Source of the DNA: Gayadomonas joobiniege G7
Lineage (GTDB): Bacteria > Pseudomonadota > Gammaproteobacteria > Enterobacterales > Alteromonadaceae
Reading direction: 5' to 3'
Assembly (NCBI RefSeq): GCF_000300815.1
Contig: NZ_AMRX01000001.1
Location: 496,001-560,000 of the forward strand
DNA: 64,000 bases
Part shown: one piece after another, positions 45,084-55,427 of the stretch
How positions within the stretch are numbered: the first letter of the stretch is position 1
Layout of the letters: each line of letters starts with the position of its first letter
Translations under genes and position numbers: made by a program
Notes under the pieces: generated by a model
Told to the model about the DNA's origin: nothing
Database searches by the model: none
Seen by the model: the letters and a program-made list of their open reading frames with translations, nothing else

Positions 45084-45998
45084 CTAATAATCACGCTGAA
45101 GTTTTAACTGCTCAATAATTCCTTCTAACGCGTCTAAATTAGCAAAGTTAATCACCATTTTTCCTTTGCCAGCCCGATTATGGCTAATAGACACTTGTGA
45201 ACCTATTTTTTCGCTCAACTCAGTTTGCAATTTTTCGATATCTGGGTCTACTTTTTGTTCATTTTTGCTTTTTGGACCCTGTAATATTTTGTTTACTAAC
45301 TTTTCAGTATCGCGAACACTTAACCCTTTGGCTGCAACTAAACGTGCAGTTTCAATTTGCTGCTCGCCCTCTAGCGCTAACAAACAGCGAGCATGCCCCA
45401 TTTCAATGTCACCGTGCTCAAGTAAGGTTTTTACATCTGCTTGAAGGCTGTTTAGGCGCAGCAGATTAGAAATAGCTGTACGTGATTTACCGACCGCATC
45501 TGCTACTTGTTGGTGGGTGAGTGAAAATTCATTCATCAAACGATTCAGTGCGACAGCTTCTTCCATTGCGTTTAGATCTTCGCGTTGAATATTTTCGATC
45601 AATGCAATTGCAACGGCGGCTTCGTCTGGAATATCTTTTACTAAACAGGGAATTAGTTCTAGTTGAGCTAACTGTGCAGCCCGCCAGCGTCGTTCACCGG
45701 CTATGATTTCATAACTGTCTGATGCAATCTCGCGTACCACTATCGGCTGTATAATGCCCTGCGCTTTGATTGAGCTAGCGAGTTCGTCAAGCGCTTCTGG
45801 AGACATGTCTTTGCGTGGTTGATATTTACCTGGTTGTAAACATTCGACTGGAATTTTTCGTAATTCGCCTTTTACCGCCATATTAGGCTCAACATCTACC
45901 TCACCCGGGGCTTGTGCTGTTTGTTGTTTTGGGCTGGCGCTATTGTTGGCCAACAGCGCGTCTAATCCTCGTCCTAAACCACGTTTTTTTACCGACAT
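45084..45998 (-). CDS. parB: Chromosome partition protein ParB
   Basis: 304 residues. The CTP-binding ParB/Srx part has 'PGKYQPRKDMSPEALDELAS' and 'GERRWRAAQLAQLELIPCLV' followed by 'AIALIENIQREDLNAMEEA'. A helix-turn-helix follows ('LTHQQVADAVGKSRTAISNL') and a dimerisation tail. It loads on parS sites; two lie in recF about 15 kb away. Coupled to parA with a 16-nt gap. Confidence 0.96.
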   Translation of the reverse strand: MSVKKRGLGRGLDALLANNSASPKQQTAQAPGEVDVEPNMAVKGELRKIPVECLQPGKYQPRKDMSPEALDELASSIKAQGIIQPIVVREIASDSYEIIAGERRWRAAQLAQLELIPCLVKDIPDEAAVAIALIENIQREDLNAMEEAVALNRLMNEFSLTHQQVADAVGKSRTAISNLLRLNSLQADVKTLLEHGDIEMGHARCLLALEGEQQIETARLVAAKGLSVRDTEKLVNKILQGPKSKNEQKVDPDIEKLQTELSEKIGSQVSISHNRAGKGKMVINFANLDALEGIIEQLKLQRDY

Positions 45999-46014
45999 TC
46001 AAAATACCTGATTG

Positions 46015-46803
46015 TTAAGCTACTTGTTTCGATTTTTCTTTTTCTGCTCGACGTATCATTTCGCCCGCTAATGCCAAATAGGCGCGCGCACCAGCAGATG
46101 ATTTATCATAATACATAACTGGCGTGCCAAAACTCGGGGCTTCGGCTAGCCTGACGTTACGAGGGATCACAGTGCGATAAACTTTTTCGCCGAAGTGATT
46201 TTTTAACTGCTCCGACACATCGTTTGCTAACCGATTACGAGGATCGAACATGGTTCTTAAAATGCCTTCGATGGCTAAATCTGGGTTGACGACTTCGGCT
46301 AGTTTGCTAATGGTATCCATTAACGCAGTTAACCCTTCTAATGCGTAATATTCGCATTGCATTGGCACCAACACTGAATCTGCTGCCGACATGGCATTTA
46401 CCGTTAACATGTTTAACGAAGGCGGACAGTCAATAATAATAAAATCGTAATCAGATTTAAACGGAGCTAGCGCATTTTTGAGTTTAACTTCGCGGGCAAA
46501 ACACTCCATTAACTTTATTTCAGCCGCGGTTACGTCTGAATTGGCAGCCACTAAATCAAAATTACCGCTGGTATCTTTTTGTACCACTTGATCGAGCGGA
46601 GTGCCGTCGATTAATAGTTCGTAGGCACTGGCATTCACTTCGTATTTGTCAATGCCGCTGCCCATAGTCGCGTTGCCTTGCGGATCTAAATCAATCAAAA
46701 GCACTTTGCGTTTTGTTGCCGCCATAGATGCCGCTAAATTGACCGCCGTTGTCGTTTTACCAACGCCACCTTTTTGATTGGCAATAGCAATAGTTTTACC
46801 CAT
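46015..46803 (-). CDS. parA: Chromosome partition ATPase ParA (Soj)
   Basis: 262 residues with a deviant Walker A 'NQKGGVGKTTTAVNLA', 'LIDLDPQGNATMGSGI' and 'YDFIIIDCPPSLNML'. No N-terminal helix-turn-helix, so chromosomal type. It drives segregation of ParB/parS complexes. Confidence 0.96.
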   Translation of the reverse strand: MGKTIAIANQKGGVGKTTTAVNLAASMAATKRKVLLIDLDPQGNATMGSGIDKYEVNASAYELLIDGTPLDQVVQKDTSGNFDLVAANSDVTAAEIKLMECFAREVKLKNALAPFKSDYDFIIIDCPPSLNMLTVNAMSAADSVLVPMQCEYYALEGLTALMDTISKLAEVVNPDLAIEGILRTMFDPRNRLANDVSEQLKNHFGEKVYRTVIPRNVRLAEAPSFGTPVMYYDKSSAGARAYLALAGEMIRRAEKEKSKQVA

Positions 46804-46814
46804 GACCGCCTCGC

Positions 46815-47453
46815 TTAATTAGTTACTTTTGTAATATCGATTAAATGTCTTTCTTCGCTTAATCCCGGCACTGCTAATTTAATTGACCGCTCAAGCTTAA
46901 ATTCAGCGCCCAGTTTATCAATTTCTGCGTCAGGATAAACGCCTTTCATCGCAAAAAAATGACCCGTTTGCTTTTTTGGTAAATGATGACACCAGCTCAG
47001 CATGTCGTCCAATGAAGCAAAAGCACGGCTTAACACACCATCAAAACCCTCTCCAGCAGGATACTCTTCAACTCGAGATTGCACTGCTTTTACGTTATTT
47101 AAACCAAGTTTAAATTGAGTTTGCTGAATGAAACGTATGCGTTTACCCAAGCTGTCTAACAATACAAATTGACTCTCTGGTAGCATTATCGCTAACGGTA
47201 AGCCGGGTAAACCTGGGCCTGTGCCTACATCAATAAAACTTTGATGGCCTGCTAAATGTTTTACCAAAGATAATGAGTCAGCAATGTGCCGGATCATCAT
47301 CTCGGACGGATCACGCACAGACGTTAAGTTATACGCTTTATTCCATTTGTGTAATTGCTCAACTAACTCAACCAATTGAGTTTTTTGTTGTTCTGTCGCG
47401 TCTAACTCTAATTCGTTGAGTATCTTTTGCAGTTGATGGTGCAAATTTCCCAT
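46815..47453 (-). CDS. rsmG: 16S rRNA (guanine527-N7)-methyltransferase
   Basis: 212 residues. SAM-binding motif '[17 protein letters not shown]' and '[15 protein letters not shown]' are typical of RsmG/GidB. Start overlaps the mnmG stop by one base (TAATG). Confidence 0.95.
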   Translation of the reverse strand: MGNLHHQLQKILNELELDATEQQKTQLVELVEQLHKWNKAYNLTSVRDPSEMMIRHIADSLSLVKHLAGHQSFIDVGTGPGLPGLPLAIMLPESQFVLLDSLGKRIRFIQQTQFKLGLNNVKAVQSRVEEYPAGEGFDGVLSRAFASLDDMLSWCHHLPKKQTGHFFAMKGVYPDAEIDKLGAEFKLERSIKLAVPGLSEERHLIDITKVTN

Positions 47454-49345
47454 TAAGCGGATTTCCTTAACAAACCTTGTTTTTTCAAGCTAACCAGTAA
47501 CAAAGACACAGCTGCTGGGGTGATGCCAGAGATACGTGAAGCTTGACCAATGGTTTCTGGCTTAAACTCTTTTAATTTGGCAATCACTTCATTCGACAGA
47601 CCAGATACCTGACTGTAATCAAATTCAGCGGGTAGCTTGGTATTTTCATGTCTTAGTGTTCGTTCAATTTCATCTTTTTGCCGTTCAATGTAACCGGCGT
47701 ACTTAACTTGAATTTCAACTTGCTCTCCAGCCGCTTGATCCGTTAACCCTGGGCCTAACGATTCGATTTTCATCAAACTTTGATAGGTGATTTCTGGTCT
47801 GCGCAATAATTCTTCTAAGCTGTGCTCGCGTTGTAACGGGCTTTTTGTCAACTGGTTTACTGCCTCTAAACCAGCATGCGTTTTATGAACCCAAGTGGAC
47901 TTAAGACGTTGTTTTTCCTGTTCAATGCTTTCTAATTTTTGATTATACGCCGCCCATTGATCAGATTTGATCAAACCAATTTGGTGGCCAAGTTCTGTCA
48001 ATCTTAAATCCGCATTATCTTCCCGTAACAGGAGTCTATATTCAGCACGGCTGGTAAACATGCGATAGGGTTCTTTGGTCCCTAAGGTTGTTAAGTCGTC
48101 TATCAGCACGCCAAGATACGCTTGATCGCGACGAATGACAAATGCTTCTTGATCTTTTGCATAACGTGAAGCATTAGCACCCGCCAATAAGCCTTGTGCT
48201 GCGGCTTCTTCGTACCCTGTGGTACCGTTAATTTGGCCTGCAAAAAATAAACCATTAATAAATTTGGTTTCTAATGATTGTTTTAGATCACGGGGATCAA
48301 AAAAGTCATACTCGATCGCATAACCAGGACGCGTAATATGCGCATTTTCCATGCCTTTAATTGATCGAACAAGATTTATTTGAACATCAAATGGCAAGCT
48401 GGTCGAGATACCATTTGGATATAATTCATGGGTAGTTAAACCTTCCGGCTCGATAAAAATTTGGTGTGAATTTTTATCAGCAAAACGCATGATCTTATCT
48501 TCGATAGATGGGCAATATCTTGGACCTATGCCTTCTATCACACCTGAATACATGGGTGAGCGATCTAAACCACCACGGATAACTTCATGGGTTTTTTCGT
48601 TAGTATGAGTGATATAACAAGGGATCTGAGTTGGATGATCACTTTGTTTTCCCATAAACGAAAAAACGGGCGCTGGGTTATCACCTGGTTGCTCTTGCAT
48701 TTGTGCAAAATCAACTGAGCGTGCATCTATGCGTGGTGGAGTACCAGTTTTTAATCGGCCAACACGGAAAGGTAATTCACGCAATCGATCAGCCAATGCT
48801 ATTGATGGGGGATCGCCAGCTCGGCCGCCAGAATAATTTTGTAAACCAATGTGAATTTGACCACCTAAAAAGGTTCCAGTTGTTAAAACAACTGCAGGTG
48901 CATAAAATTTTAATCCCATTTGAGTGATCACACCGATCACTTGATCATTTTCAACGATCAGATCATCGCACGCTTGCTGAAATATTTTTAAGTTTGGCTG
49001 GTTTTCTAAAGCTGACCGAACAGCGGCTTTGTAAAGTTGACGGTCGGCTTGAGCGCGGGTTGCGCGTACCGCTGGACCTTTGCTGGAATTTAGTGTTCTA
49101 AACTGAATACCGCCTTTATCGGTCGCGCGAGCCATTAAACCACCTAAAGCATCAACTTCTTTCACCAGATGACCTTTACCTATACCACCAATAGCCGGAT
49201 TACACGACATTTGTCCTAAGGTTTCGATATTGTGGGTTAATAATAACGTACTTGATCCCATTCTGGCTGCTGCCATAGCGGCTTCTGTGCCTGCATGTCC
49301 TCCACCGACAACGATCACATCAAATTTTTCTTGGTAAGTATGCAT
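47453..49345 (-). CDS. mnmG: tRNA uridine 5-carboxymethylaminomethyl modification enzyme MnmG
   Basis: About 630 residues. I use ATG 49345 (AGGTG five bases upstream) rather than the GTG at 49351, which overlaps that site. FAD-binding start '[20 protein letters not shown]', '[20 protein letters not shown]' and '[12 protein letters not shown]' are conserved. It works with MnmE to modify U34 of several tRNAs. The origin lies just upstream. Confidence 0.96.
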   Translation of the reverse strand: MHTYQEKFDVIVVGGGHAGTEAAMAAARMGSSTLLLTHNIETLGQMSCNPAIGGIGKGHLVKEVDALGGLMARATDKGGIQFRTLNSSKGPAVRATRAQADRQLYKAAVRSALENQPNLKIFQQACDDLIVENDQVIGVITQMGLKFYAPAVVLTTGTFLGGQIHIGLQNYSGGRAGDPPSIALADRLRELPFRVGRLKTGTPPRIDARSVDFAQMQEQPGDNPAPVFSFMGKQSDHPTQIPCYITHTNEKTHEVIRGGLDRSPMYSGVIEGIGPRYCPSIEDKIMRFADKNSHQIFIEPEGLTTHELYPNGISTSLPFDVQINLVRSIKGMENAHITRPGYAIEYDFFDPRDLKQSLETKFINGLFFAGQINGTTGYEEAAAQGLLAGANASRYAKDQEAFVIRRDQAYLGVLIDDLTTLGTKEPYRMFTSRAEYRLLLREDNADLRLTELGHQIGLIKSDQWAAYNQKLESIEQEKQRLKSTWVHKTHAGLEAVNQLTKSPLQREHSLEELLRRPEITYQSLMKIESLGPGLTDQAAGEQVEIQVKYAGYIERQKDEIERTLRHENTKLPAEFDYSQVSGLSNEVIAKLKEFKPETIGQASRISGITPAAVSLLLVSLKKQGLLRKSA

Positions 49346-49379
49346 ATACACCTGCCTGAATTTTTCATCTGGTAAAAAG

Positions 49380-49870
49380 GGCGGCCATTTTATAGCTTCG
49401 CTCCGATTTTGGAAATTGATTTAATAAAAATATATATATTTATATATAGATCTTATTGTTATTACTATTAATGATCACTTTTTCTGTGAGTAAGCATAAA
49501 AAATCGTTAATGATCATGTTTTTATGCGAAGAACAATAAGTGATCATGATTTGATCAAGGTTTGATCAATCTGAGCATAAATGCTCGCTTTATCCACAGC
49601 CCAAAAAGTCACTCGATCTTATCCCTGAATTAATCATAAGTTAACAGCATAATATACAGTAATTATCCACAAAGGAAATCTTATTCCTATGTTAATGTGG
49701 ATAGTTTGTGATCAAGCTTTGATCAAGCACTGATCAATCTTTGATCAACTAGTGATCAGCCTTGATTTTATTGACTTTGTTGATCGTGTATGTTTTTTGA
49801 GCATTTGCCTATTGTATAGCAATACTGACTGATTTTTAACCAGTGTGTTTTTTTTATTTTTTGATCTTTT
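49380..49870. other. oriC: Chromosomal replication origin oriC
   Basis: The region upstream of mnmG carries 14 GATC sites between 49448 and 49866, against fewer than two expected. There is an AT-rich unwinding-type element (49419-49475, with TATATATATTTATATATA and GATCTTATTGTTATTACT), two perfect DnaA boxes TTATCCACA (49590-49598, 49663-49671), and one near-match on the other strand (CTATCCACA, 49696-49704). Position next to mnmG is the same as in E. coli and Vibrio. dnaA itself is about 8.5 kb away. Confidence 0.88.
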
Positions 49871-49951
49871 TATAGATGATTTTTCTATATACCAGATTAT
49901 TTTGTTCACAACAGATATAATTTGGTGTTCATCTTGCTGCCGGAGATTTAT

Positions 49952-51049
49952 ATGTATAAAAATAACCAAAACTTTAGCCACCAAAGCACAGCTAAAATGG
50001 GGGTACTACTTATCAATTTGGGGACACCTGATGCACCCGATAAGGCATCGTTGCGACGTTATTTAAAAGAGTTTTTGGCTGATCCTAGAGTTGTTGAAGT
50101 ACCCAGAGCTGTTTGGTGGTTTATTTTAAACGGTGTGATTTTAAACATTCGTCCGGGTCGCAGTGCTAAAGCGTATCAAACGGTTTGGACTGAGCAAGGT
50201 TCGCCTCTGCTAATACATACTCAGGCTCAAGCTGATAAATTATTATGTAGACTTAAAAAAGACCACGGGGGCGATATCATTGTTGATTTTGCTATGCGTT
50301 ACGGCAATCCTTCGATTTCAAAAAAACTTGATGATATGATGGCAAAAGGGGTCCGAAAATTATTGGTATTGCCTATGTATCCCCAATATAGTGGTGCAAC
50401 AACAGCCTCTACTTTTGATGCGATCGCGAAAGACTTTGTTCAGCGTCGGTGGTTGCCAGATTTTAGATTTGTTTCGCATTATCACGATTATCCAGCCTAT
50501 ATTAAAGCGTTAGCAAATAAAATTGAATCGTTTTGGTCGCAACATGGGAGAGCTGAAAAATTGATGTTTTCTTATCATGGTGTACCGAAAAAGTACTTAT
50601 TAAAAGGCGATCCCTATTTTTGTGAATGCCATAAAACGAGTCGTTTGGTGGCAGAACAATTGCAATTATCTGAGAACGAGTATATTACCTGTTTTCAAAG
50701 TCGTTTTGGCCGTGAAGAATGGCTGCAGCCTTATGCTGATAAAACACTCGAAGCATTACCTAACCAAGGTATAAAATCAGTTCAAGTTGTATGCCCTGGT
50801 TTTTCTGCTGATTGTTTAGAAACGATTGAAGAAATGGGTATCGAAAATAAAGACGTTTTTTTAAACGCTGGCGGGGAATCTTATCAGTATATAGATGCCC
50901 TTAATAGTGATGATGAGCATATTGAGGCGCTTGCTAGTTTGGTAAAAGATAACCTTAGTGGCTGGACCTTAAATTTATATAATAGTGAAAAAAGTGAGCA
51001 ATTGGCTACCGCTTTAATTAAGAGCGAATCAATGGCGGATAAAAATTAG
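49952..51049 (+). CDS. hemH: Ferrochelatase
   Basis: 365 residues from ATG 49952 with GGAG seven bases upstream; the longer frame from 49922 lacks a site. 'MGVLLINLGTPDAPDKASLR', catalytic His in 'MFSYHGVPKKYL', 'GDPYFCECHKTSRLVAEQL' and the Glu in 'NAGGESYQYIDALN' are all present. It inserts Fe2+ into protoporphyrin IX. It points away from oriC. Confidence 0.95.
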   Translation: MYKNNQNFSHQSTAKMGVLLINLGTPDAPDKASLRRYLKEFLADPRVVEVPRAVWWFILNGVILNIRPGRSAKAYQTVWTEQGSPLLIHTQAQADKLLCRLKKDHGGDIIVDFAMRYGNPSISKKLDDMMAKGVRKLLVLPMYPQYSGATTASTFDAIAKDFVQRRWLPDFRFVSHYHDYPAYIKALANKIESFWSQHGRAEKLMFSYHGVPKKYLLKGDPYFCECHKTSRLVAEQLQLSENEYITCFQSRFGREEWLQPYADKTLEALPNQGIKSVQVVCPGFSADCLETIEEMGIENKDVFLNAGGESYQYIDALNSDDEHIEALASLVKDNLSGWTLNLYNSEKSEQLATALIKSESMADKN

Positions 51050-51235
51050 TTCAATTTTTTTCACAAAACCGTCAGCGCAGCTTAAGCCTGCTGCTGGATT
51101 ATATCGTAAAGATATATATCAATAAGATATTATTTTAGCCGTTGAAAAACATATACTTACCCATATATATAAGACTAATTTTTATGATCTTAGCCGGCAA
51201 GAGGCATATTCCTAATACAGTATTAAGGGCACGGA

Positions 51236-52954
51236 ATGATTGAATTAACCAATATTTTAATTTTAATAGCGGCTGTGTTGCTTATTTTATGCATCTTTGC
51301 CAGCATTTTGTCGCATAAATTTGGTGCTCCTTTATTATTGGCTTTTTTAGTTTTAGGTATGTTAGCGGGCGAGGATGGGCCTGGCGGGATTGCTTTTAAT
51401 AGTTTTGATTTAGCATTTTTATTTGGCAATTTAGCATTGGCTGTGATTATTTTTGATGGCGGTTTAGGTACAGACAAAAAGAGCTTTAGGGTGAGTTTAG
51501 GACCTGCTTTATCACTCTCGACATTGGGTGTATTTGTGACCTCAGCGGTGACAGGTTTAGCAGCGTTTTATGTATTTGAATTGTCTATTACTGAATCATT
51601 TTTAATTGGTGCTATTGTTGGTTCTACAGACGCAGCAGCTGTATTCGGTTTATTAAAAACCGCAAAATTAAGGCTGAAAGAGCGTACCAGTAGCACGTTA
51701 GAGATGGAATCCGGTACCAATGACCCAATGGCGATATTTTTAACCATAGCGTTAGTTGAAATTATGTCTGCAGCTGACGACTCTGCCGGTCTTGCGTTTA
51801 TTTTTAAATTTATTCAGCAAATGGGGTTAGGTTTAGTTATCGGATTTGCAGGGGGATATTTATTAAAAACTACATCAACCAAAATGGTGGTCCCTTCGTC
51901 TTTATACCCATTATTTGCACTTGCGGGGGCGCTTGGCATATTCGGCCTAACAAACATTTGGGGTGGGAGTGGGTTTTTAGCTATCTATATTGCTGGTGCC
52001 ATTTTGGGTAATTCTAAGGTGCCTTATATTGACGATATTCAAAAGTTTCATGATGGCATTGCTTGGTTGAGTCAAATTGGCATGTTTGTCATGTTGGGTT
52101 TGCTTGTTACCCCGTCAAGTTTGTTAGATATTGCTGTGCCTGCGCTTATTCTATCGGCTGTGCTGATTTTTATTGCCAGACCGCTTGCTGTTTTACTGTC
52201 GCTTGCTCCATTTCATTTTCCTTGGCGAGAAAAAGTGTTTATAAGTTGGTGTGGTTTGCGCGGGGCTGTGCCTATTATCTTGGCATTATTTCCGCTGCTG
52301 GCAGGGCTTGAGCATTCAATCATGTATTTTGAGGTGGCATTTTTTGTTGTTTTTATGTCTTTGTTGGTACAAGGTTGGACGATAGCACCGCTGGCGCGCT
52401 GGTTAAATATTGAAATACCACCTAGCTATGACCCTAAGCACGTTGAAATGCAGTTGCCAGGAATAGAGCGTACTTTATATATATATCAAGCAATGGGAGA
52501 TTGCTTAGCCGTGGGGCGTATAGTGCCGTTATTAAACGAACAGTGCCAGAGTCAAGCCGTTGGTTTAATCCGTGATAATAAATTGCTGACAGACCTGTTA
52601 GATGAACGAGTGCAAGAAAATGATCAGCTTTTATTTGTTGCAGGTGAGGGCAATGTTGTGCAAATGAATAAGCTATTTTCTGGCCATAAAGATGAGTCAT
52701 TAAAAATAGAATCTTTATTTTATGGTATTTTCGAAATATCACCTGAATCTCTGATGCAAGATTTGCAAAGTGTTTATGGTATTGAATTAAACGAAGGGGA
52801 ACTTGAATTAACAGTGGCTGGATTTTTACGCAAAAAGTTTCATAATAAGCCGGTTGTTGGTGATATGTTCCGCTTTGATACTATTACTGTGATAGTAAAA
52901 ACGATGCAAGATGGTGAGATCACAGGCGTTGGTGTAAAAATTAACGAAGGTTAA
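51236..52954 (+). CDS. nhaP2: K+/H+ antiporter, NhaP2/CvrA type
   Basis: 572 residues. Twelve or so membrane helices with the CPA1 ion-site motif 'GSTDAAAVFGLLKT' and 'LEMESGTNDPMAIFLTIAL'. The C-terminus has a TrkA_C domain (about 400-480, 'IVPLLNEQCQSQAVGLIRDN') and a transporter-associated CorC/HlyC-type domain at the end. It exchanges K+ for H+. Start ATG 51236 behind GG; 187 nt after hemH. Confidence 0.9.
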   Translation: MIELTNILILIAAVLLILCIFASILSHKFGAPLLLAFLVLGMLAGEDGPGGIAFNSFDLAFLFGNLALAVIIFDGGLGTDKKSFRVSLGPALSLSTLGVFVTSAVTGLAAFYVFELSITESFLIGAIVGSTDAAAVFGLLKTAKLRLKERTSSTLEMESGTNDPMAIFLTIALVEIMSAADDSAGLAFIFKFIQQMGLGLVIGFAGGYLLKTTSTKMVVPSSLYPLFALAGALGIFGLTNIWGGSGFLAIYIAGAILGNSKVPYIDDIQKFHDGIAWLSQIGMFVMLGLLVTPSSLLDIAVPALILSAVLIFIARPLAVLLSLAPFHFPWREKVFISWCGLRGAVPIILALFPLLAGLEHSIMYFEVAFFVVFMSLLVQGWTIAPLARWLNIEIPPSYDPKHVEMQLPGIERTLYIYQAMGDCLAVGRIVPLLNEQCQSQAVGLIRDNKLLTDLLDERVQENDQLLFVAGEGNVVQMNKLFSGHKDESLKIESLFYGIFEISPESLMQDLQSVYGIELNEGELELTVAGFLRKKFHNKPVVGDMFRFDTITVIVKTMQDGEITGVGVKINEG

Positions 52955-52959
52955 GCAAA

Positions 52960-53583
52960 ATGAATTTAGCTTTGCTTAGCGTTTTTATATCTACTTTCTT
53001 TTTTGTTTCGCTAACACCAGGTATGTGTATGACCTTAGCCATGAGCTTAGGAATGAGTGTTGGCTATCGACGAGCATTGTGGATGATGCTCGGAGAGCTT
53101 GCAGGTGTCGCTTTGGTGGCGATATCAGCTGTGTTGGGCATAGCCTCCATTATGCTGAATTATCCGTGGCTATTTGTATTGTTAAAGTGTGTCGGTGGTG
53201 GTTACTTAATTTATTTAGGTATTTGTTTATGGCAATCAAAAAGTAAGTTAGCGATCAAACTTGACGCCCAAGCGACAGTGCCTACACAAAGTCGATCGGC
53301 ATTAATAGGACAGGGATTTGTTACCGCTGTTGCTAATCCTAAAGGCTGGGCATTTATGGTAGCTTTACTGCCACCTTTTATTAACGGTGAGCAAGCCATA
53401 GCACCTCAATTGCTGATATTAGTCGGTACCATATTAGTATTGGAGTTTATTTGTATGAGCCTATACGCAAGCGGCGGCAAAGGACTTAAACATATGCTTG
53501 GTAATGCAAATAAGTTACGCTGGGTAAACCGAATATCCGGTGCACTTATGTTAGCCGTCGGTAGTTGGTTATTTATCAGCTAA
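52960..53583 (+). CDS. LysE/RhtB-family amino-acid exporter
   Basis: 207 residues, five or six helices. 'TPGMCMTLAMSLGMSVGYRR' and 'GGGYLIYLGICLW' are typical of RhtB-type exporters, as is 'TAVANPKGWAFMVALLPPFI'. Substrate unknown (homoserine/threonine type possible). It starts 5 nt after nhaP2, so they are an operon. Confidence 0.88.
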   Translation: MNLALLSVFISTFFFVSLTPGMCMTLAMSLGMSVGYRRALWMMLGELAGVALVAISAVLGIASIMLNYPWLFVLLKCVGGGYLIYLGICLWQSKSKLAIKLDAQATVPTQSRSALIGQGFVTAVANPKGWAFMVALLPPFINGEQAIAPQLLILVGTILVLEFICMSLYASGGKGLKHMLGNANKLRWVNRISGALMLAVGSWLFIS

Positions 53584-53597
53584 TGTGTTTGTTTTAC

Positions 53598-53873
53598 TTA
53601 GCAGTTAAAAAAAACGCCAGGATCGTCTAAATCAAGATTATCTGATATCTCAATTTGTTGTAAAAGCCGTTGCCATTGCTGTTCAGAAATACCTGTTAAC
53701 AATGCAAATTGCACACTGACTTTAGCAATGATTTCCTCTGCACTATCACTATTAAAGGCACATTCATCTGCAATAAAAGTAAAAACGTGTGCCGAATACT
53801 CGTTTGTATACGCACGCTGTTGGCGTAAAAAGTTAACAGAGGTCTGGCCGATTTGTTCTGGGTTTATCAACAT
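53598..53873 (-). CDS. Conserved small protein of unknown function
   Basis: 91 residues, acidic, soluble, predicted helical ('SAEEIIAKVSVQFALLTGIS', 'QQWQRLLQQIEISDNLDLDD'). It lies convergent to the LysE-type gene and upstream-separated from mnmE by 122 nt. I recognise no family. Confidence 0.6.
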   Translation of the reverse strand: MLINPEQIGQTSVNFLRQQRAYTNEYSAHVFTFIADECAFNSDSAEEIIAKVSVQFALLTGISEQQWQRLLQQIEISDNLDLDDPGVFFNC

Positions 53874-53995
53874 ATCTATTTAAATTAGCAGGTAAAAGTT
53901 AATATACAGTTGTACTGTACTCTTGATAATTAAGATCACCAAGAGCACTTATTGACTTGCTTCGCAAATATGATTAAAAAATAAGACATTTTAAC

Positions 53996-55360
53996 CTATT
54001 TGCCAATACAAAAGCTGCTAAATATTCGGCCAAGTAGATCGTCACTGGTAAATTCACCGGTGATTTCATTTAAATGCTGTTGTGCTAGTCTGAGCTCTTC
54101 TGCCAGTAATTCACCAGCCTGCATAACTTGTAGCTGGTATTTTCCATTTTCTAGCTGTTCAAGCGCTCTATTGAGTGAGTCTATGTGCCTGCGACGTGCT
54201 AAAAATTGTCCTTCGGTAGAGGCTTGATAGCCCATAATGGTTTTTAAATGATCTGTTAGATGATGAACACCTTGGCCAGTTTTTGCTGATAAACGGATCA
54301 CAGGGTAGGGGCTAGCATCTTCAAAACCAATAGCTTCACCACTTTGATCCGCTTTGTTACGGATCACAGTGACTCCAACTGAGTTATCACCTAAGCGCTG
54401 AAAAAACTCAGGCCAATCTTGCTCAACCGCATGATTGTTTTCTGTGCTATCTACCATTAATAAAATACGATCGGCTTTTTCTATTTCTTGCCAGGCACGC
54501 TCAATCCCAATTTGCTCAACTTCATCTGGGCTATCACGTAAGCCTGCGGTATCTATAATATGTAATGGCATACCATCAAGATGGATATGCTCACGCAGAA
54601 CATCTCGAGTGGTGCCGGCAATATTGGTTACAATCGCGGTTTCACGTCCGGCAAGTGCGTTTAATAAACTGGATTTGCCGGCATTAGGTTTACCGGCTAT
54701 CACCACACTCATACCGTCTTTTAATAACGCACCTTGCTGAGCTTTTTGTAACACCTGCTCTGTGTTATCTAGAATAGCCAAAAGATCTTTTTCTATTTTT
54801 CCGTCAGAGAGGAAGTCCACTTCTTCTTCTGGAAAGTCGATCGCCGCCTCAACATAAATACGTAAGTGTATAATGGCTTCAGTAAGCTGGTGAACCTGTT
54901 TAGAAAACTCACCTTGTAAGGTTTGCAGGGCGCAGCGAGCTGCTTGTTCGCTGGATGATTCAATTAAATCGGCAATGGCTTCAGCTTGTGCCAAGTCCAG
55001 TTTATCGTTGAGATAAGCTCGTTCAGAAAACTCACCGGGTCGCGCAAGACGCACATCAGGGATAGAGGCAATTTGCTGTAATAAAAGGTCTAATATAACA
55101 GGCCCACCATGGCCTTGAAATTCTATGATATCTTCACCGGTAAAGGAGTTTGGCCCCTTAAAATAAATGGCAATGCCTTGATCAATAACAGCGCCATCTA
55201 AATCATAAAATTTTAAATATTCAGCTTTTCGTGGGGGTAAGCTTTTATGCAATATGGTCTCAGCAATTTGTTGTGCTTTTTGGCCTGAGACACGAACTAT
55301 ACCTACACCGCCACGACCTGGTGCGGTAGCAATCGCTGCGATAGTTTCTTGATTTAACAT
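53996..55360 (-). CDS. mnmE: tRNA modification GTPase MnmE
   Basis: 454 residues. Start '[20 protein letters not shown]', G1 '[16 protein letters not shown]', '[10 protein letters not shown]', '[13 protein letters not shown]', 'NKAD', and the ending '[13 protein letters not shown]' with the C-terminal Cys. It forms the U34-modifying complex with MnmG. Preceded by a terminator that separates it from yidC. Confidence 0.96.
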   Translation of the reverse strand: MLNQETIAAIATAPGRGGVGIVRVSGQKAQQIAETILHKSLPPRKAEYLKFYDLDGAVIDQGIAIYFKGPNSFTGEDIIEFQGHGGPVILDLLLQQIASIPDVRLARPGEFSERAYLNDKLDLAQAEAIADLIESSSEQAARCALQTLQGEFSKQVHQLTEAIIHLRIYVEAAIDFPEEEVDFLSDGKIEKDLLAILDNTEQVLQKAQQGALLKDGMSVVIAGKPNAGKSSLLNALAGRETAIVTNIAGTTRDVLREHIHLDGMPLHIIDTAGLRDSPDEVEQIGIERAWQEIEKADRILLMVDSTENNHAVEQDWPEFFQRLGDNSVGVTVIRNKADQSGEAIGFEDASPYPVIRLSAKTGQGVHHLTDHLKTIMGYQASTEGQFLARRRHIDSLNRALEQLENGKYQLQVMQAGELLAEELRLAQQHLNEITGEFTSDDLLGRIFSSFCIGK

Positions 55361-55380
55361 TTTTTACCCCCTAACTAAAA

Positions 55381-55401
55381 AAGCGGGCCTGAGACCCGCT
55401 T
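55381..55401 (-). terminator. Terminator between yidC and mnmE
   Basis: 7-bp stem AAGCGGG / CCCGCTT with a 7-nt loop; on the minus strand it is followed by TTTTTT. Ends the rpmH-rnpA-yidD-yidC transcript. Confidence 0.85.
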
Positions 55402-55427
55402 ATTGTGATTGAGATGTGTCGGTTAAG

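Noticed and set aside
49440-49790. Transposon or phage attachment repeats from the many TGATCA words
   Set aside because: GATC density with DnaA boxes and an AT-rich stretch beside mnmG is explained by oriC.
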